DNA of 64,000 nt from Kordia sp050633145 (GTDB lineage Bacteria; Bacteroidota; Bacteroidia; Flavobacteriales; Flavobacteriaceae). This document shows, piece after piece, positions 33,859 through 43,452 of the stretch. The notes beneath the pieces were generated by a model. That model made no database searches. It was not told the origin of the DNA and saw only the letters and a program-made list of their open reading frames with translations. Every line of letters begins with the position of its first letter. Positions within the stretch are counted from its first letter, which is position 1. The stretch lies in NCBI RefSeq assembly GCF_050633145.1, contig NZ_JBOEFY010000076.1:1-64000 (forward strand). The letters are read 5' to 3'. The translations under genes were made by a program, and so were the position numbers.

Positions 33859-34611
33859 CTAATCTTTCTCTAAAATCTCAATTCTAGTTTTAATTGTACC
33901 AGTTTCTTCCAGTCGAATAACCTTAAATAGCAATCGAATTAAAAACCCTGGATTGATAACGATGTTAGCTTTCTTAGCAACTTTTGCATCTCGTTCTTTA
34001 ATCAAGTTTGGCCATTCAGTTTCAGGTGAACTCGCTAATAAAGTTGCGTATTTCCATGCACCATCTCTGGCAAGTTTCATGCTAAAATCAATCAGGATAG
34101 TATCAAACTTTTCGGTGACTTTAATAATTTTGGCTAAAAATGTCCATATCAATGACAGTTCTTTTTCTACATCATGGACTAGTTCGCTCAAAATTTCATT
34201 AATCTTATTAAAATCATCGTGCAAATCGATGATATCTTTCCCTTTCATCACTTCTGCTGCGGCAATTCCTAAATCTAAATTAATATGTGCATTCATTCCT
34301 AGTAACAAATGCTGTAACACAATTAACCAATAACTATCTGCTTTTTCAAATGCAATTTGCCAAGAAGTTGTGGGTTGGGTACCGTTTTTAAACTCAGTAT
34401 ACGCTTGTAAATAGCGATTGGCAAAAATAACATCGAGCTTTTCCATACGCGGATTATCATCAAAAAAATGATTCTCAATTCCTTCTTTCACTTTGCAAGT
34501 CACTTTGTGATACAGAGCTGCAAAATAGCCCATTGTACTTGGCGCTTCTTTATTCTCTTTAATAATTTGGTCTAGGAATGAAATTACTTCATCAATGGTA
34601 GTTGCTTGCAT
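33859..34611 (-). CDS. DUF5995-like helical protein
   Basis: 250 residues, mostly helical and without signal peptide. Sequence features such as GYFAALYHKVTCKVKEGI, FANRYLQAYTEF, LQHLLLGMNAHINLDLGIAAAE and LHDDFNKINEIL suggest the DUF5995 family, recalled from memory. The His, Asp and Asn clustered in NAHINLDLG and the LHDDF segment could bind a metal. Function unknown. Converges with 33412-33846. Confidence 0.62.
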   Translation of the reverse strand: MQATTIDEVISFLDQIIKENKEAPSTMGYFAALYHKVTCKVKEGIENHFFDDNPRMEKLDVIFANRYLQAYTEFKNGTQPTTSWQIAFEKADSYWLIVLQHLLLGMNAHINLDLGIAAAEVMKGKDIIDLHDDFNKINEILSELVHDVEKELSLIWTFLAKIIKVTEKFDTILIDFSMKLARDGAWKYATLLASSPETEWPNLIKERDAKVAKKANIVINPGFLIRLLFKVIRLEETGTIKTRIEILEKD

Positions 34612-34871
34612 GATTGGTGTGTTTGATCTCTTAAAAGTATGAAAATATGTGAAAGCTTAAAAGGAAAGTGTGTTTAATGCGACTTATGTTTTAGTATTGA
34701 GGTGTTAGAATTGAGTAGTGAGACGTTTCAAATTACATTTATTGATCCTTTGGTAGATTTGGTGTGGGTAAAGAGGTATTAGGTTTTGGGTATTAGGGAT
34801 TAGTAAGTTTTTTAAGAACCTATGAATACACAAATGCACAACTTAACAAAGAACAAAGAACAAAAAAACAA

Positions 34872-35249
34872 TTGAAAAAAATAATCTTCATATATAATGC
34901 AAAATCAGGAAAACTTAACGGTTTACTAGATATTGCGCATAAATTAGTGAGTCCAAAAACCTATCAATGTAAATTGTGTGCAATAACGCACGATACTTTT
35001 TCGGAAAATATATTGTGGAAAGAATTTAGGGAGAACACATCGCTTTCGCTGGAATTTTTGCACAACGACGAATTTGAAAAGCAATATCAATATGCAGAAG
35101 CTAAGTATCCTGTGATATTTTTAAAAGAAGCACAAAAACTTACTGAGTGGATTTCGAAAAGTGAAATAGAAAAAATAGAAACAACGGAAGAATTGATTCA
35201 TCTAATAGAATCAAAAGCAAAAACTATGAATTTTTTAAATCCTTATTAA
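34872..35249 (+). CDS. Hypothetical small protein, TTG start
   Basis: 125 residues, MKKIIFIYNAKSGKLNGLLD at the N-terminus from a TTG codon; no ATG upstream is in frame. CKLCAITHDTFSEN holds two close Cys. The N-terminal YNAKSGK recalls lipid kinase starts, but the protein is too short for that family. Its 3' end overlaps the convergent engB gene by 26 bases. The spacer before it (34612-34871) contains simple words such as tattaggttttgggtattaggg and nothing I can assign. Confidence 0.62.
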   Translation: MKKIIFIYNAKSGKLNGLLDIAHKLVSPKTYQCKLCAITHDTFSENILWKEFRENTSLSLEFLHNDEFEKQYQYAEAKYPVIFLKEAQKLTEWISKSEIEKIETTEELIHLIESKAKTMNFLNPY

Positions 35250-35832
35250 TCTGTCCAATAAAATTCAATACTTCATCACGACCAATAGCTTTCGAAGAAG
35301 AAGTCACAAAATATTGTGGCATTTCTTCCCATACATCTTCCAATAACTTCGCTTCATAGTTGGCAACATGCTTGTCAATCTGTGAAGGACGTAGTTTGTC
35401 AGTTTTGGTAAAAATAATACAAAACGGAATCTGGTTTTCGCCCATCCATTGCATAAACTCCAAATCGACCTTCTGTGGATCGTGGCGAATATCAACTAAC
35501 ACAAATGCACAAACCAATTGCGTACGTTTTCTAAAATATTCAGTAATAAACTTTTGAAAAACTTTCTTAGCGCTCTTAGAAACACGCGCATAACCGTAAC
35601 CAGGTAAATCGACCAAAAACCATTCGTTATTAATCTTAAAATGATTAATCAACTGTGTTTTTCCAGGTCTTCCAGAAGTTTTAGCTAAACTTTTGCGTTG
35701 TGTCAACATATTAATCAATGAAGACTTCCCAACATTCGAGCGTCCAATAAAAGCATATTCAGGAATTGGATTTTTTGGGCATTTAGCAACGTCCGAGTTG
35801 CTCATTACGAATTCGGCAGATTTTATCTTCAT
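35224..35832 (-). CDS. engB: EngB/YsxC, ribosome assembly GTPase
   Basis: GTPase needed for assembly of the large ribosomal subunit. 202 residues, with G1 GRSNVGKSS (30-38), G3 DLPGYGYA and G4 FTKTDK in order. Length and the KSAEFVMSNSDVAKCP N-terminus are typical. Its 3' end overlaps the neighbouring plus-strand gene. It is probably read with the upstream hydrolase gene, 11 bases away. Confidence 0.95.
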   Translation of the reverse strand: MKIKSAEFVMSNSDVAKCPKNPIPEYAFIGRSNVGKSSLINMLTQRKSLAKTSGRPGKTQLINHFKINNEWFLVDLPGYGYARVSKSAKKVFQKFITEYFRKRTQLVCAFVLVDIRHDPQKVDLEFMQWMGENQIPFCIIFTKTDKLRPSQIDKHVANYEAKLLEDVWEEMPQYFVTSSSKAIGRDEVLNFIGQINKDLKNS

Positions 35833-35843
35833 AAAAAGTCAGA

Positions 35844-36608
35844 TTAAAAGTTACGTTTAGTCAACCAGTTTTGCAAACATTCGTTAAACTCTTCAGGATG
35901 TTCCATCATAGGCGCATGCCCACATTTGTCTATCCAATATAAGTCAGAATCAGGAAGTAATTCATGAAACTCTTCTGCAACATTTGGCGGTGTAACTGTA
36001 TCATTTTTTCCCCAAATAATTCCTGTAGGAATGTTCATTTTTGGTAAATCTTTCCCCATATTATGGCGAATAGCACTTTTAGCAATTGCTAAAGTTTTAA
36101 TCAGTTTACTACGATTATTTACAGTAGCAAAAACTTCATCTACAATCTCTTTTGTCGCAACTGCTGGATCGTAAAAAACATCTTCACTTTTCTTTTTAAT
36201 AAACTCATAATCACCACGTTTTGGGTATCCGTCGCCCATGGCGCTTTCATACAATCCAGAACTTCCAGTAATCACTAAGCCTTTTACCAATTCAGGATAC
36301 AGTTTTGTAGTAAGTAACCCAATATGTCCACCAAGTGAATTACCTAGTAAAATTGCTTTATCGAGATCTTTGTGTTTAATAAAATCTTTGACATACTTCG
36401 CGAAATTCTTCACGTTTGTCTTAAGAAGTGGCATTGTGTAAATAGGCAACTCAGGGATTAAAATTTTATATCCTTTCGTTGAAAAATTTTCGGTAACGGC
36501 TTCAAAATTACTCAAACCGCCCATTAAGCCATGTAAAATAACGATAGGTGTCCCTTCTCCCAATTCGAGATAATTGAATTTACCTTCCTTTTTAAAGCTT
36601 TCTTTCAT
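35844..36608 (-). CDS. Alpha/beta hydrolase
   Basis: 254 residues. Oxyanion segment HGLMGG (26-31), nucleophile elbow GNSLGG with Ser91, and the catalytic His in CGHAPMMEHP near the C-terminus; a DTVTPP segment supplies the Asp. Substrate unknown. Shares a transcript with engB and diverges from the mraZ promoter region, an arrangement I recall in other Flavobacteriaceae. Confidence 0.88.
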   Translation of the reverse strand: MKESFKKEGKFNYLELGEGTPIVILHGLMGGLSNFEAVTENFSTKGYKILIPELPIYTMPLLKTNVKNFAKYVKDFIKHKDLDKAILLGNSLGGHIGLLTTKLYPELVKGLVITGSSGLYESAMGDGYPKRGDYEFIKKKSEDVFYDPAVATKEIVDEVFATVNNRSKLIKTLAIAKSAIRHNMGKDLPKMNIPTGIIWGKNDTVTPPNVAEEFHELLPDSDLYWIDKCGHAPMMEHPEEFNECLQNWLTKRNF

Positions 36609-36796
36609 TAATGGCTATCAGTTTTTTAACAAGAGACAAATATAGGCATTTCGGAATTATAAAAATGCTTTTTTTTTAATGTCTCAAAAAATAGTAAAAC
36701 AGAGCAGAAATATTCATAAAAAGCATGGTTTTGCTTTCAAATTCCCACTTTCAATAAATTGATTTATAGCGTATTTAAGGGCTTTTTCGTTAAAAA

Positions 36797-36861
36797 GTGG
36801 AAAAACTTATCAACAAAGTGGTAAAATGTGGTAAAATGTGGTAATTTTTTCAATATATTTG
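36797..36861 (+). promoter_or_regulatory. mraZ promoter with MraZ-type operator boxes
   Basis: Three GTGG words at 36818-36821, 36828-36831 and 36838-36841 form a gtggtaaaat repeat of exact 10-bp period; a fourth GTGG stands at 36797-36800. This matches the phased repeats known to be bound by MraZ (TGGGN units with 5-base gaps in E. coli; AAAGTG-type boxes in mycoplasmas). A perfect -7 box tatatttg lies at 36854-36861, so the boxes cover the place where the -33 element belongs. Confidence 0.75.
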
Positions 36862-36891
36862 AATCTTATAATAGGTAAGCCATATTCTCAC

Positions 36892-37359
36892 GTGATAAAT
36901 TTAATTGGAACATACGAATGTAAAGTAGACGCTAAAGGGCGAATGCTTGTTCCTGCTGATTTAAAAAAGCAGTTGTCTCCAGTTTTGCAAGAAGGTTTCG
37001 TGATTAAAGAAGGTTTGTTTGGTTCATGTTTAGAGTTGCATCCGATGAGTGAATGGAATTTGATGACGCAAAAACTAAACAAATTGAACCGTTTTAAAAA
37101 GAAAAATGTGGATTTCATTCGAAGATTTAACAAAGGTGTTCGAATGGTAGAAATTGACGCAGCAGGAAGATTGCTGATTCCGAAAGACTTAGTAGGTTTT
37201 GCAGGAATCAAAAAAGAAATCGTGTTGTCGTCAGCAATCAACATTGTAGAAATTTGGGATAAAGAGCAATACAATGCAGCTACAGATGATGCAGATGTTG
37301 ATATAGGAGATTTGGCAGAAGAAGTAATGGGAAATGACGATGAAGATGGAATATCATAA
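36892..37359 (+). CDS. mraZ: MraZ, transcriptional regulator of the dcw cluster
   Basis: DNA-binding protein of 155 residues that represses its own operon. The start is the GTG at 36892, giving the family N-terminus (V)INLIGTYECKVDAKGR; an earlier in-frame GTG at 36838 lies inside the operator and before the -7 box. Two AbrB-like half-domains are visible: YECKVDAKGRMLVPADLKK and VEIDAAGRLLIPKDLVG. First gene of a cluster of fourteen genes. Confidence 0.93.
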   Translation: MINLIGTYECKVDAKGRMLVPADLKKQLSPVLQEGFVIKEGLFGSCLELHPMSEWNLMTQKLNKLNRFKKKNVDFIRRFNKGVRMVEIDAAGRLLIPKDLVGFAGIKKEIVLSSAINIVEIWDKEQYNAATDDADVDIGDLAEEVMGNDDEDGIS

Positions 37360-38242
37360 TCCAGTACTGTTGAAAGAAACAGTAGACGGACTCAACATCA
37401 AAGAAGATGGTGTATATGTAGATGTAACTTTTGGCGGCGGTGGACATTCAAAAGAAATTTTAAGCCGATTAGGAGAACACGGAAAATTATATGCGTTCGA
37501 TCAAGATCAAGATGCGCTTGAAAATGCACTTGATGATCCGCGATTTACGTTGATTAGTCAAAATTTTAGACACCTAAAAAAGTTTTTGCGCTTTTATGGA
37601 GCTCGAAAAGTAGATGGGATTCTAGGTGATTTTGGCGTTTCATCACACCAATTTGATGTAGCAGAACGAGGTTTTTCTTTACGCTTTGAAGCGGATTTGG
37701 ATATGCGAATGGATCAAGAAGGAGAAGTTTCTGCATACCATATAGTAAATGAATATTCGGAAGGTGAATTGCGATCTATACTATCATTATATGGTGAAGT
37801 AAGAAATGCAAAGGGAATTGCAGCGCAAATTGTGTTGGCAAGATCGGAAGAGCCAATTCGTACAACAGAAGAATTACGTGTGGCATTGCAACGTTTTTTG
37901 CCAAAACACAGAGAGCACAAAGTATTGGCGCAAATCTACCAAGCAATTCGTATTGAAGTAAACCAAGAAATAGAAGTCTTAAAAGAATTTCTATTGCAAA
38001 CCGAAGAAGTATTAGAAGAAGGTGGAAGGCTTAGTTTAATAAGTTATCATTCGCTAGAAGACAGATTGGTAAAACGATTTATTCGAAATGGATTATTTGA
38101 AGGCGAACCTGAAAAAGATTTTTACGGTAGAGTAGAAGTGCCATTCAAAAAAGTTGGAAAATTAATCATTCCATCCAAAGAAGAAATAAAAACAAACAAC
38201 AGAGCGCGCAGCGCAAAACTCAGAATAGCAGAACGGCTGTAA
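37346..38242 (+). CDS. rsmH: RsmH, 16S rRNA m4C1402 methyltransferase
   Basis: Methylates N4 of C1402 of 16S rRNA. 298 residues from the ATG at 37346 (MEYHNPVLLKETVDGL), overlapping mraZ by 14 bases; another ATG lies four codons upstream. SAM-binding DVTFGGGGHS is near residue 25 and the family segments LGDFGVSSHQFD and ISYHSLEDRLVKRF are intact. Confidence 0.95.
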   Translation: MEYHNPVLLKETVDGLNIKEDGVYVDVTFGGGGHSKEILSRLGEHGKLYAFDQDQDALENALDDPRFTLISQNFRHLKKFLRFYGARKVDGILGDFGVSSHQFDVAERGFSLRFEADLDMRMDQEGEVSAYHIVNEYSEGELRSILSLYGEVRNAKGIAAQIVLARSEEPIRTTEELRVALQRFLPKHREHKVLAQIYQAIRIEVNQEIEVLKEFLLQTEEVLEEGGRLSLISYHSLEDRLVKRFIRNGLFEGEPEKDFYGRVEVPFKKVGKLIIPSKEEIKTNNRARSAKLRIAERL

Positions 38243-38244
38243 TA

Positions 38245-38565
38245 ATGAAGAAGGAAAATATATATGATATACTAAAAGGGAAGTTCCTTATAAAGGATGA
38301 CGCGATCAAAAATTGGCGCTTCATCGTTTTTGCTTCATTTCTAGCTTTGATCATGATTGCAAGTTCGCATTGGGCAGATGAAAAAGTACACAAAATTGCA
38401 AGGCTCAATGATGAAGTAAAAGAATTGAAAAGTGAGTTTGTAGAAGCGAGGACAACATTGCAGCAATTAAAACTAGAATCGTATATCACCGAAAAAGTTG
38501 CCAAAATAGGATTGGCACCATCTGAAAATCCGCCAAAAAAAATTAGAGTAAAGTCACAACAATAA
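38245..38565 (+). CDS. ftsL: FtsL-like cell division protein
   Basis: Bitopic division protein of 106 residues: short cytoplasmic part, one membrane helix (about 25-43, WRFIVFASFLALIMIASSHW), then a periplasmic coiled coil (IARLNDEVKELKSEFVEARTTLQQLKLES). Called by structure and by its conserved place between rsmH and ftsI, since FtsL sequences diverge strongly. Confidence 0.88.
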   Translation: MKKENIYDILKGKFLIKDDAIKNWRFIVFASFLALIMIASSHWADEKVHKIARLNDEVKELKSEFVEARTTLQQLKLESYITEKVAKIGLAPSENPPKKIRVKSQQ

Positions 38566-38570
38566 AATAA

Positions 38571-40577
38571 ATGCCAGTAACCGAAAAAAACATATTAAAT
38601 CGTTTATATTTTGTCGCAGGAGGTATGTTTCTCTTCGCGATAGCGGTTGTGGTGCAATTGGTAAATGTCCAATTTGTAGAAGGTGACAAGTACAAAGCAT
38701 TGGCTGAAGAACGCACACTACGAAAAGCAATCATTGAGCCAAGTAGAGGAAATGTATATGCAGATGATGGAAGCTTACTAGCAACTTCAGTATCTAAATA
38801 TGATATCTTTTTTGATACAAAAACAGTCAATAAAACGGTTTTTACAGACAATGTAAAAGCGCTGTCTGACTCACTATCAAAATTACTTGGAAAATCTTCT
38901 TCATATCACGAAAACAGAATTACGAAGGCATGTACAAACAAAGCGCAGTTTTTTCCAATAGCTAAGAATTTAAGTTACGCAGAATATATACGTATTAAGA
39001 AATTTCCAATTTTTAAACGTGGAACTTTTAGAGGTGGATTTATTGATAAAGTAAAAACAGTACGCGAACATCCCATTGGAGGAATTGCTAGACGTACAGT
39101 TGGTCACGAACTCAAAGATAAAGATGGGCATTACACAAAAGTTGGTTTAGAAGGAGCTTTTGGTAAATATTTACGTGGAAAAGAAGGAAGTCGCCTAGAG
39201 CAAAAAATTGCAAAAGGACAATGGAAGCCTGTATCAAACGACAATGATTTAGAGCCGCAAGATGGTTTTGATATTATATCTACTGTCAATGTAAATATTC
39301 AAGATATTGCGCATCATGCATTGTTAGAGCAGTTAGAAAAGTATAAAGCGGATCATGGTTGTGTGGTGGTAATGGAAGTTGCAACTGGTGAAATAAAAGC
39401 AATTTCAAACCTAGGAAGAAACAGTAAAGGGAATTATTCGGAACGTCTGAATTATGCAGTAGGAGAAAGACATGAACCAGGTTCTACTTTCAAATTAATG
39501 GCTATGGTTGCGGCTTTAGAAGACAAAGTAATTGATAGTGATTATCTGGTAAATACAGGAAATGGAAAACTTACATTTTATGGTAAAACTGTAGAAGATT
39601 CCAACAGACGTGGATACGGAACTATTACAGCATCCAGAGCATTTGAAGTTTCTTCGAATGTTGGAGTTGTGAAAATTATTGATGATTTCTACGGAAAAAA
39701 TCCAAGAAAATTTGTGGACAGGCTCTACAGTATGAACCTTAACAACACACTCGATTTGCCTATTACAGGTGAAGGAATACCAATTGTTCCACATCCAAAC
39801 GATAAAACCTGGAGTGGAATATCATTGCAATGGATGGCGTATGGTTACGGTGTTGAATTAACTCCATTACAAATACTAGCTTTCTATAATGCGATTGCTA
39901 ACAATGGCGAATTGGTACGACCACGATTTGTAAAAGCAGTTCGTGAAAACTGGTATACAGACGAGCAAAAATTCGAAAAAGAAGTCATTAATCCATCAAT
40001 ATGTTCTAAAGAAACCGTAGCAAAAGTCAAAAAGATGATGCAAAATGTGGTTGAAAAAAAGCACGGAACAGGAAATGGCTTGTATTCTCCAGATTTCTCT
40101 ATGGCAGGAAAAACAGGAACCTGTCAAAAAAACTATGGAGGAAAACGAAGTGAAATAAAATACATTTCAAGTTTCGCAGGATTCTTTCCTGTAGAAAATC
40201 CTAAGTATTCATGCATTGTGGTAATTCATGAACCAGTGCAAGAAATAGGATATTACGGAGCAGATGTATCTGGACCTGTATTCAAAAAAATTGCACACAA
40301 AATATATAGAGACACACCAATTTTTGATGAAGTAGAAAGTATTGATGTTGTAGATAATATAGTAGAAAGTAATTATGAGGATTATCGTGAGAAATCGATA
40401 AAATATAAAACCATTATACCAAATGTTGTAGGAATGCCAGCAATGGATGCCATTCCGCTACTAGAAAACTTAGGATTGCGCGTAGAAATTAAAGGAAGCG
40501 GAAAAGTGACGAAACAGTCATTGGAAGCAGGTTTGAAAATAGGAACTGAAAAACGAATTGTATTAGAGTTATCGTGA
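38571..40577 (+). CDS. ftsI: Division transpeptidase (FtsI/PBP2-like) with PASTA domain
   Basis: Septal peptidoglycan transpeptidase of 668 residues. A membrane helix (about 12-32) is followed by the pedestal domain and the penicillin-binding domain with STFK (305-308), SSN (361-363) and KTG (514-516). A single PASTA domain ends the protein (about 610-668, IIPNVVGMPAMDAIPLLENLGL). Its stop overlaps murE by four bases. In this phylum a PASTA tail on FtsI is normal. Confidence 0.95.
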   Translation: MPVTEKNILNRLYFVAGGMFLFAIAVVVQLVNVQFVEGDKYKALAEERTLRKAIIEPSRGNVYADDGSLLATSVSKYDIFFDTKTVNKTVFTDNVKALSDSLSKLLGKSSSYHENRITKACTNKAQFFPIAKNLSYAEYIRIKKFPIFKRGTFRGGFIDKVKTVREHPIGGIARRTVGHELKDKDGHYTKVGLEGAFGKYLRGKEGSRLEQKIAKGQWKPVSNDNDLEPQDGFDIISTVNVNIQDIAHHALLEQLEKYKADHGCVVVMEVATGEIKAISNLGRNSKGNYSERLNYAVGERHEPGSTFKLMAMVAALEDKVIDSDYLVNTGNGKLTFYGKTVEDSNRRGYGTITASRAFEVSSNVGVVKIIDDFYGKNPRKFVDRLYSMNLNNTLDLPITGEGIPIVPHPNDKTWSGISLQWMAYGYGVELTPLQILAFYNAIANNGELVRPRFVKAVRENWYTDEQKFEKEVINPSICSKETVAKVKKMMQNVVEKKHGTGNGLYSPDFSMAGKTGTCQKNYGGKRSEIKYISSFAGFFPVENPKYSCIVVIHEPVQEIGYYGADVSGPVFKKIAHKIYRDTPIFDEVESIDVVDNIVESNYEDYREKSIKYKTIIPNVVGMPAMDAIPLLENLGLRVEIKGSGKVTKQSLEAGLKIGTEKRIVLELS

Positions 40578-42037
40578 AAAAACTAAAAGACATATTATAT
40601 AAGGTTCATATCGAAGCGGTTACTGGCGATACAAATATCGATGTGCGCGAATTGGTTTTTGATTCACGAAAAGTGCAATTAAATGATGTTTTTGTGGCTA
40701 TCAAAGGATATGAGTTTGATGGACATAGTTATATTGATTCTGCTATAAAATCGGGTGCTGTTGCTATTATTTGCGATGAAATTCCAGAAAATATTAGCAA
40801 TGGAGTCACATACATTCAAGTTGATAATGGAAGCAGTGCGTTGGCAATAATGGCGTCAAACTTTTATGGGAATCCTTCAGAAAACTTAAAACTGATCGGA
40901 GTTACTGGAACCAACGGAAAAACGACGGTTGCTACCTTATTATATCAACTATTTAAAAAAGCTGGATACAAAGTTGGACTGCTTTCTACAGTGAAAATTT
41001 TGGTAGATGATACGGAGTACAAAGCAACGCATACAACACCAGATTCATTAACGATCAATAGGTATTTGCAAAAAATGAATCACGAAGGTGTAGAATACTG
41101 CTTTATGGAAGTTTCTTCACACGGAATTCATCAAAAAAGAACAGCAGGATTGGTGTTTCAAGGTGGAATATTCACGAACCTTTCACACGATCACTTAGAC
41201 TATCACGATACGTTTGCAGAATACAGAGATGTCAAAAAGAAATTCTTTGACGAATTGCCAAAAGAAGCTTTTTGTTTAGTCAATATAGATGATAAAAATG
41301 GTTTGGTAATGTTGCAAAATACCAAAGCAAAAAAACATACATACGCGCTAAAAACCTATGCAGACTATCGTGCGCAAATCTTGGAAAATAGATTCGCAGG
41401 ATTGCTTTTAAAAATAAATGACAATGAAGTTTGGGCAAAACTCATCGGAAGTTTCAATGCGTATAATCTATTATCTATTTACGCTACGGCGGAATTATTA
41501 GGTCTGGAAGAAATTGAAATCTTACGATTAATGAGTGAGCTTGAAAGTGTAAGTGGGCGCTTTGAATATTTCATAACAAAAAATAAAATAACAGCAATTG
41601 TTGATTATGCGCATACGCCTGATGCTTTAAAAAATGTATTGCAAACCATCAATAATATTCGTACAGGAAACGAGCAACTCATTACGGTAGTTGGTTGTGG
41701 TGGTGATCGTGATGTGACCAAACGTCCAAAAATGGGCAATATCGCATCAGCACTAAGTACAAAAGCAATATTTACATCAGACAATCCGCGAAGTGAAGAT
41801 CCGATAGCAATCATCGAAGCAATAGAAAAAGGAGTAGAGCCGCAAAACTATAAAAAAACACTATCGATCACAGATAGAAAACAAGCGATAAAAACGGCAT
41901 GTCAAATGGCAAACGATAATGACATCATTCTCATTGCAGGAAAAGGACATGAAACCTACCAAGAAGTCAACGGAGAACGAACTGATTTTGACGATTACAA
42001 AATTGCCAAAGAAATACTAGACAATCTCAACGAATAA
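40574..42037 (+). CDS. murE: MurE, UDP-MurNAc-tripeptide synthetase
   Basis: Adds the third residue of the stem peptide. 487 residues from a GTG overlapping ftsI. ATP-binding TGTNGKTT is at 111-118. DNPR at 403-406 is the signature for meso-diaminopimelate, so the peptidoglycan is of the DAP type. Confidence 0.95.
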   Translation: MKKLKDILYKVHIEAVTGDTNIDVRELVFDSRKVQLNDVFVAIKGYEFDGHSYIDSAIKSGAVAIICDEIPENISNGVTYIQVDNGSSALAIMASNFYGNPSENLKLIGVTGTNGKTTVATLLYQLFKKAGYKVGLLSTVKILVDDTEYKATHTTPDSLTINRYLQKMNHEGVEYCFMEVSSHGIHQKRTAGLVFQGGIFTNLSHDHLDYHDTFAEYRDVKKKFFDELPKEAFCLVNIDDKNGLVMLQNTKAKKHTYALKTYADYRAQILENRFAGLLLKINDNEVWAKLIGSFNAYNLLSIYATAELLGLEEIEILRLMSELESVSGRFEYFITKNKITAIVDYAHTPDALKNVLQTINNIRTGNEQLITVVGCGGDRDVTKRPKMGNIASALSTKAIFTSDNPRSEDPIAIIEAIEKGVEPQNYKKTLSITDRKQAIKTACQMANDNDIILIAGKGHETYQEVNGERTDFDDYKIAKEILDNLNE

Positions 42038-42068
42038 CGAATTATAAAAGCGCGCAACAACAAAGAAT

Positions 42069-43304
42069 ATGTTATACTATTTATTTGAATATCTCGAACA
42101 ACAATACCAGTTTCCAGGAGCATCCTTATTCGGATACTTGAGTTTTAGGGCGGCAATGGCTGTGATTTTCTCGTTGTTGATTTCTATGATTTTCGGAAAA
42201 AAAATTATCAACTACTTGCGCTCAAAACAAATTGGAGAAACGGTACGTGATTTAGGATTAGCTGGGCAAAAGGAAAAAGCAGGAACGCCAACCATGGGAG
42301 GAATCATCATCATTTTGGCAACCTTAGTTCCTGTATTACTTTTTGCGAAGCTTGAAAATATATACATCATTCTACTTATTGTCACAACAATTTGGATGGG
42401 AATTATTGGCTTTATAGATGATTACATCAAAAAGTTTAAAAATGACAAAAAAGGACTCAAAGGAAAATTTAAAATACTAGGGCAACTAGGTCTGGGAATC
42501 ATTGTAGGTGCTACATTATTCTTTAATCATGATGTCACTATTCGTGAAGAATTACCTGCCAGTCAACAGCAGGAATTAGTCATGAATTCAAATGCTCCGA
42601 CGACGAAGTTTGGTGAAGAAAAGCGTTCAATGAAAACGACAATTCCGTTCGTTAAAAATAACGAATTTGATTATGCAAAACTTGTTACTTGGATCAATCC
42701 AGACTATGCGAAATATGCGTGGTTGGTGTTTATTCCAATAGTCATATTCATCATCATGGCAGTTTCTAACGGAGCAAACCTTACTGATGGAATTGACGGA
42801 CTCGCCGCAGGAACTTCGGTCATAATAGTACTCACACTAGGAATATTTGCGTGGATTTCAGGAAACCTGATTTTCTCCGAATATTTGAATGTCATGTACA
42901 TACCAAGAGCAGGAGAAATCACCATTTACATTGCCGCCTTTGTGGGAGCGTTAATTGGGTTTCTGTGGTATAACACCTATCCAGCACAAGTATTTATGGG
43001 AGATACGGGAAGTTTGACCATTGGAGGAATCATTGCGGTAATTGCAATTGCAATTCGTAAAGAATGGCTTATTCCAATCCTTTGCGGAATCTTCTTAGCG
43101 GAAAACCTGTCGGTCGTCATGCAAGTGAGTTATTTCAAATACACAAAAAAGAAATTTGGTGAAGGAAGAAGAATATTTAAAATGTCGCCATTGCATCATC
43201 ACTATCAGAAACTAGGATATCACGAAAGTAAAATTGTAACCAGATTCTGGATTATCGGAATTCTACTAGCAATTCTAACAATTGTAACATTGAAACTGAG
43301 GTAG
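42069..43304 (+). CDS. mraY: MraY, phospho-MurNAc-pentapeptide translocase
   Basis: Integral membrane enzyme that forms lipid I. 411 residues, about 50 longer than E. coli MraY because of an inserted hydrophilic stretch after FFNHDVTIREELP (about 155-200); I recall this as usual for the phylum. GTPTMGGI, FIDDYIKK and NLTDGIDGLAAG carry the catalytic Asp residues, and MSPLHHHYQ is near the end. Confidence 0.96.
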   Translation: MLYYLFEYLEQQYQFPGASLFGYLSFRAAMAVIFSLLISMIFGKKIINYLRSKQIGETVRDLGLAGQKEKAGTPTMGGIIIILATLVPVLLFAKLENIYIILLIVTTIWMGIIGFIDDYIKKFKNDKKGLKGKFKILGQLGLGIIVGATLFFNHDVTIREELPASQQQELVMNSNAPTTKFGEEKRSMKTTIPFVKNNEFDYAKLVTWINPDYAKYAWLVFIPIVIFIIMAVSNGANLTDGIDGLAAGTSVIIVLTLGIFAWISGNLIFSEYLNVMYIPRAGEITIYIAAFVGALIGFLWYNTYPAQVFMGDTGSLTIGGIIAVIAIAIRKEWLIPILCGIFLAENLSVVMQVSYFKYTKKKFGEGRRIFKMSPLHHHYQKLGYHESKIVTRFWIIGILLAILTIVTLKLR

Positions 43305-43310
43305 TGGATG

Positions 43311-43440
43311 GTTGTTAGTTGTTGGTTCTTGGTTGTTAGCAAAAACAAATTGAGAAATAACACATAAACAAAAAGATGAAAAATAGTGATGAGTTATGAT
43401 TGAAAAAACAAGCAACCAACAACAAATAACTAGCAACTAA
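43311..43440. repeat. Simple-word inverted spacer between mraY and murD
   Basis: The left part (43311-43340) is made of gttgttagttgttggttctt-like words; the right part (about 43408-43440) of caaccaacaacaaataact-like words, roughly its reverse complement. An imperfect cruciform is possible. Nothing coding is supported. Confidence 0.5.
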
Positions 43441-43452
43441 AAAGAAAAAGTA

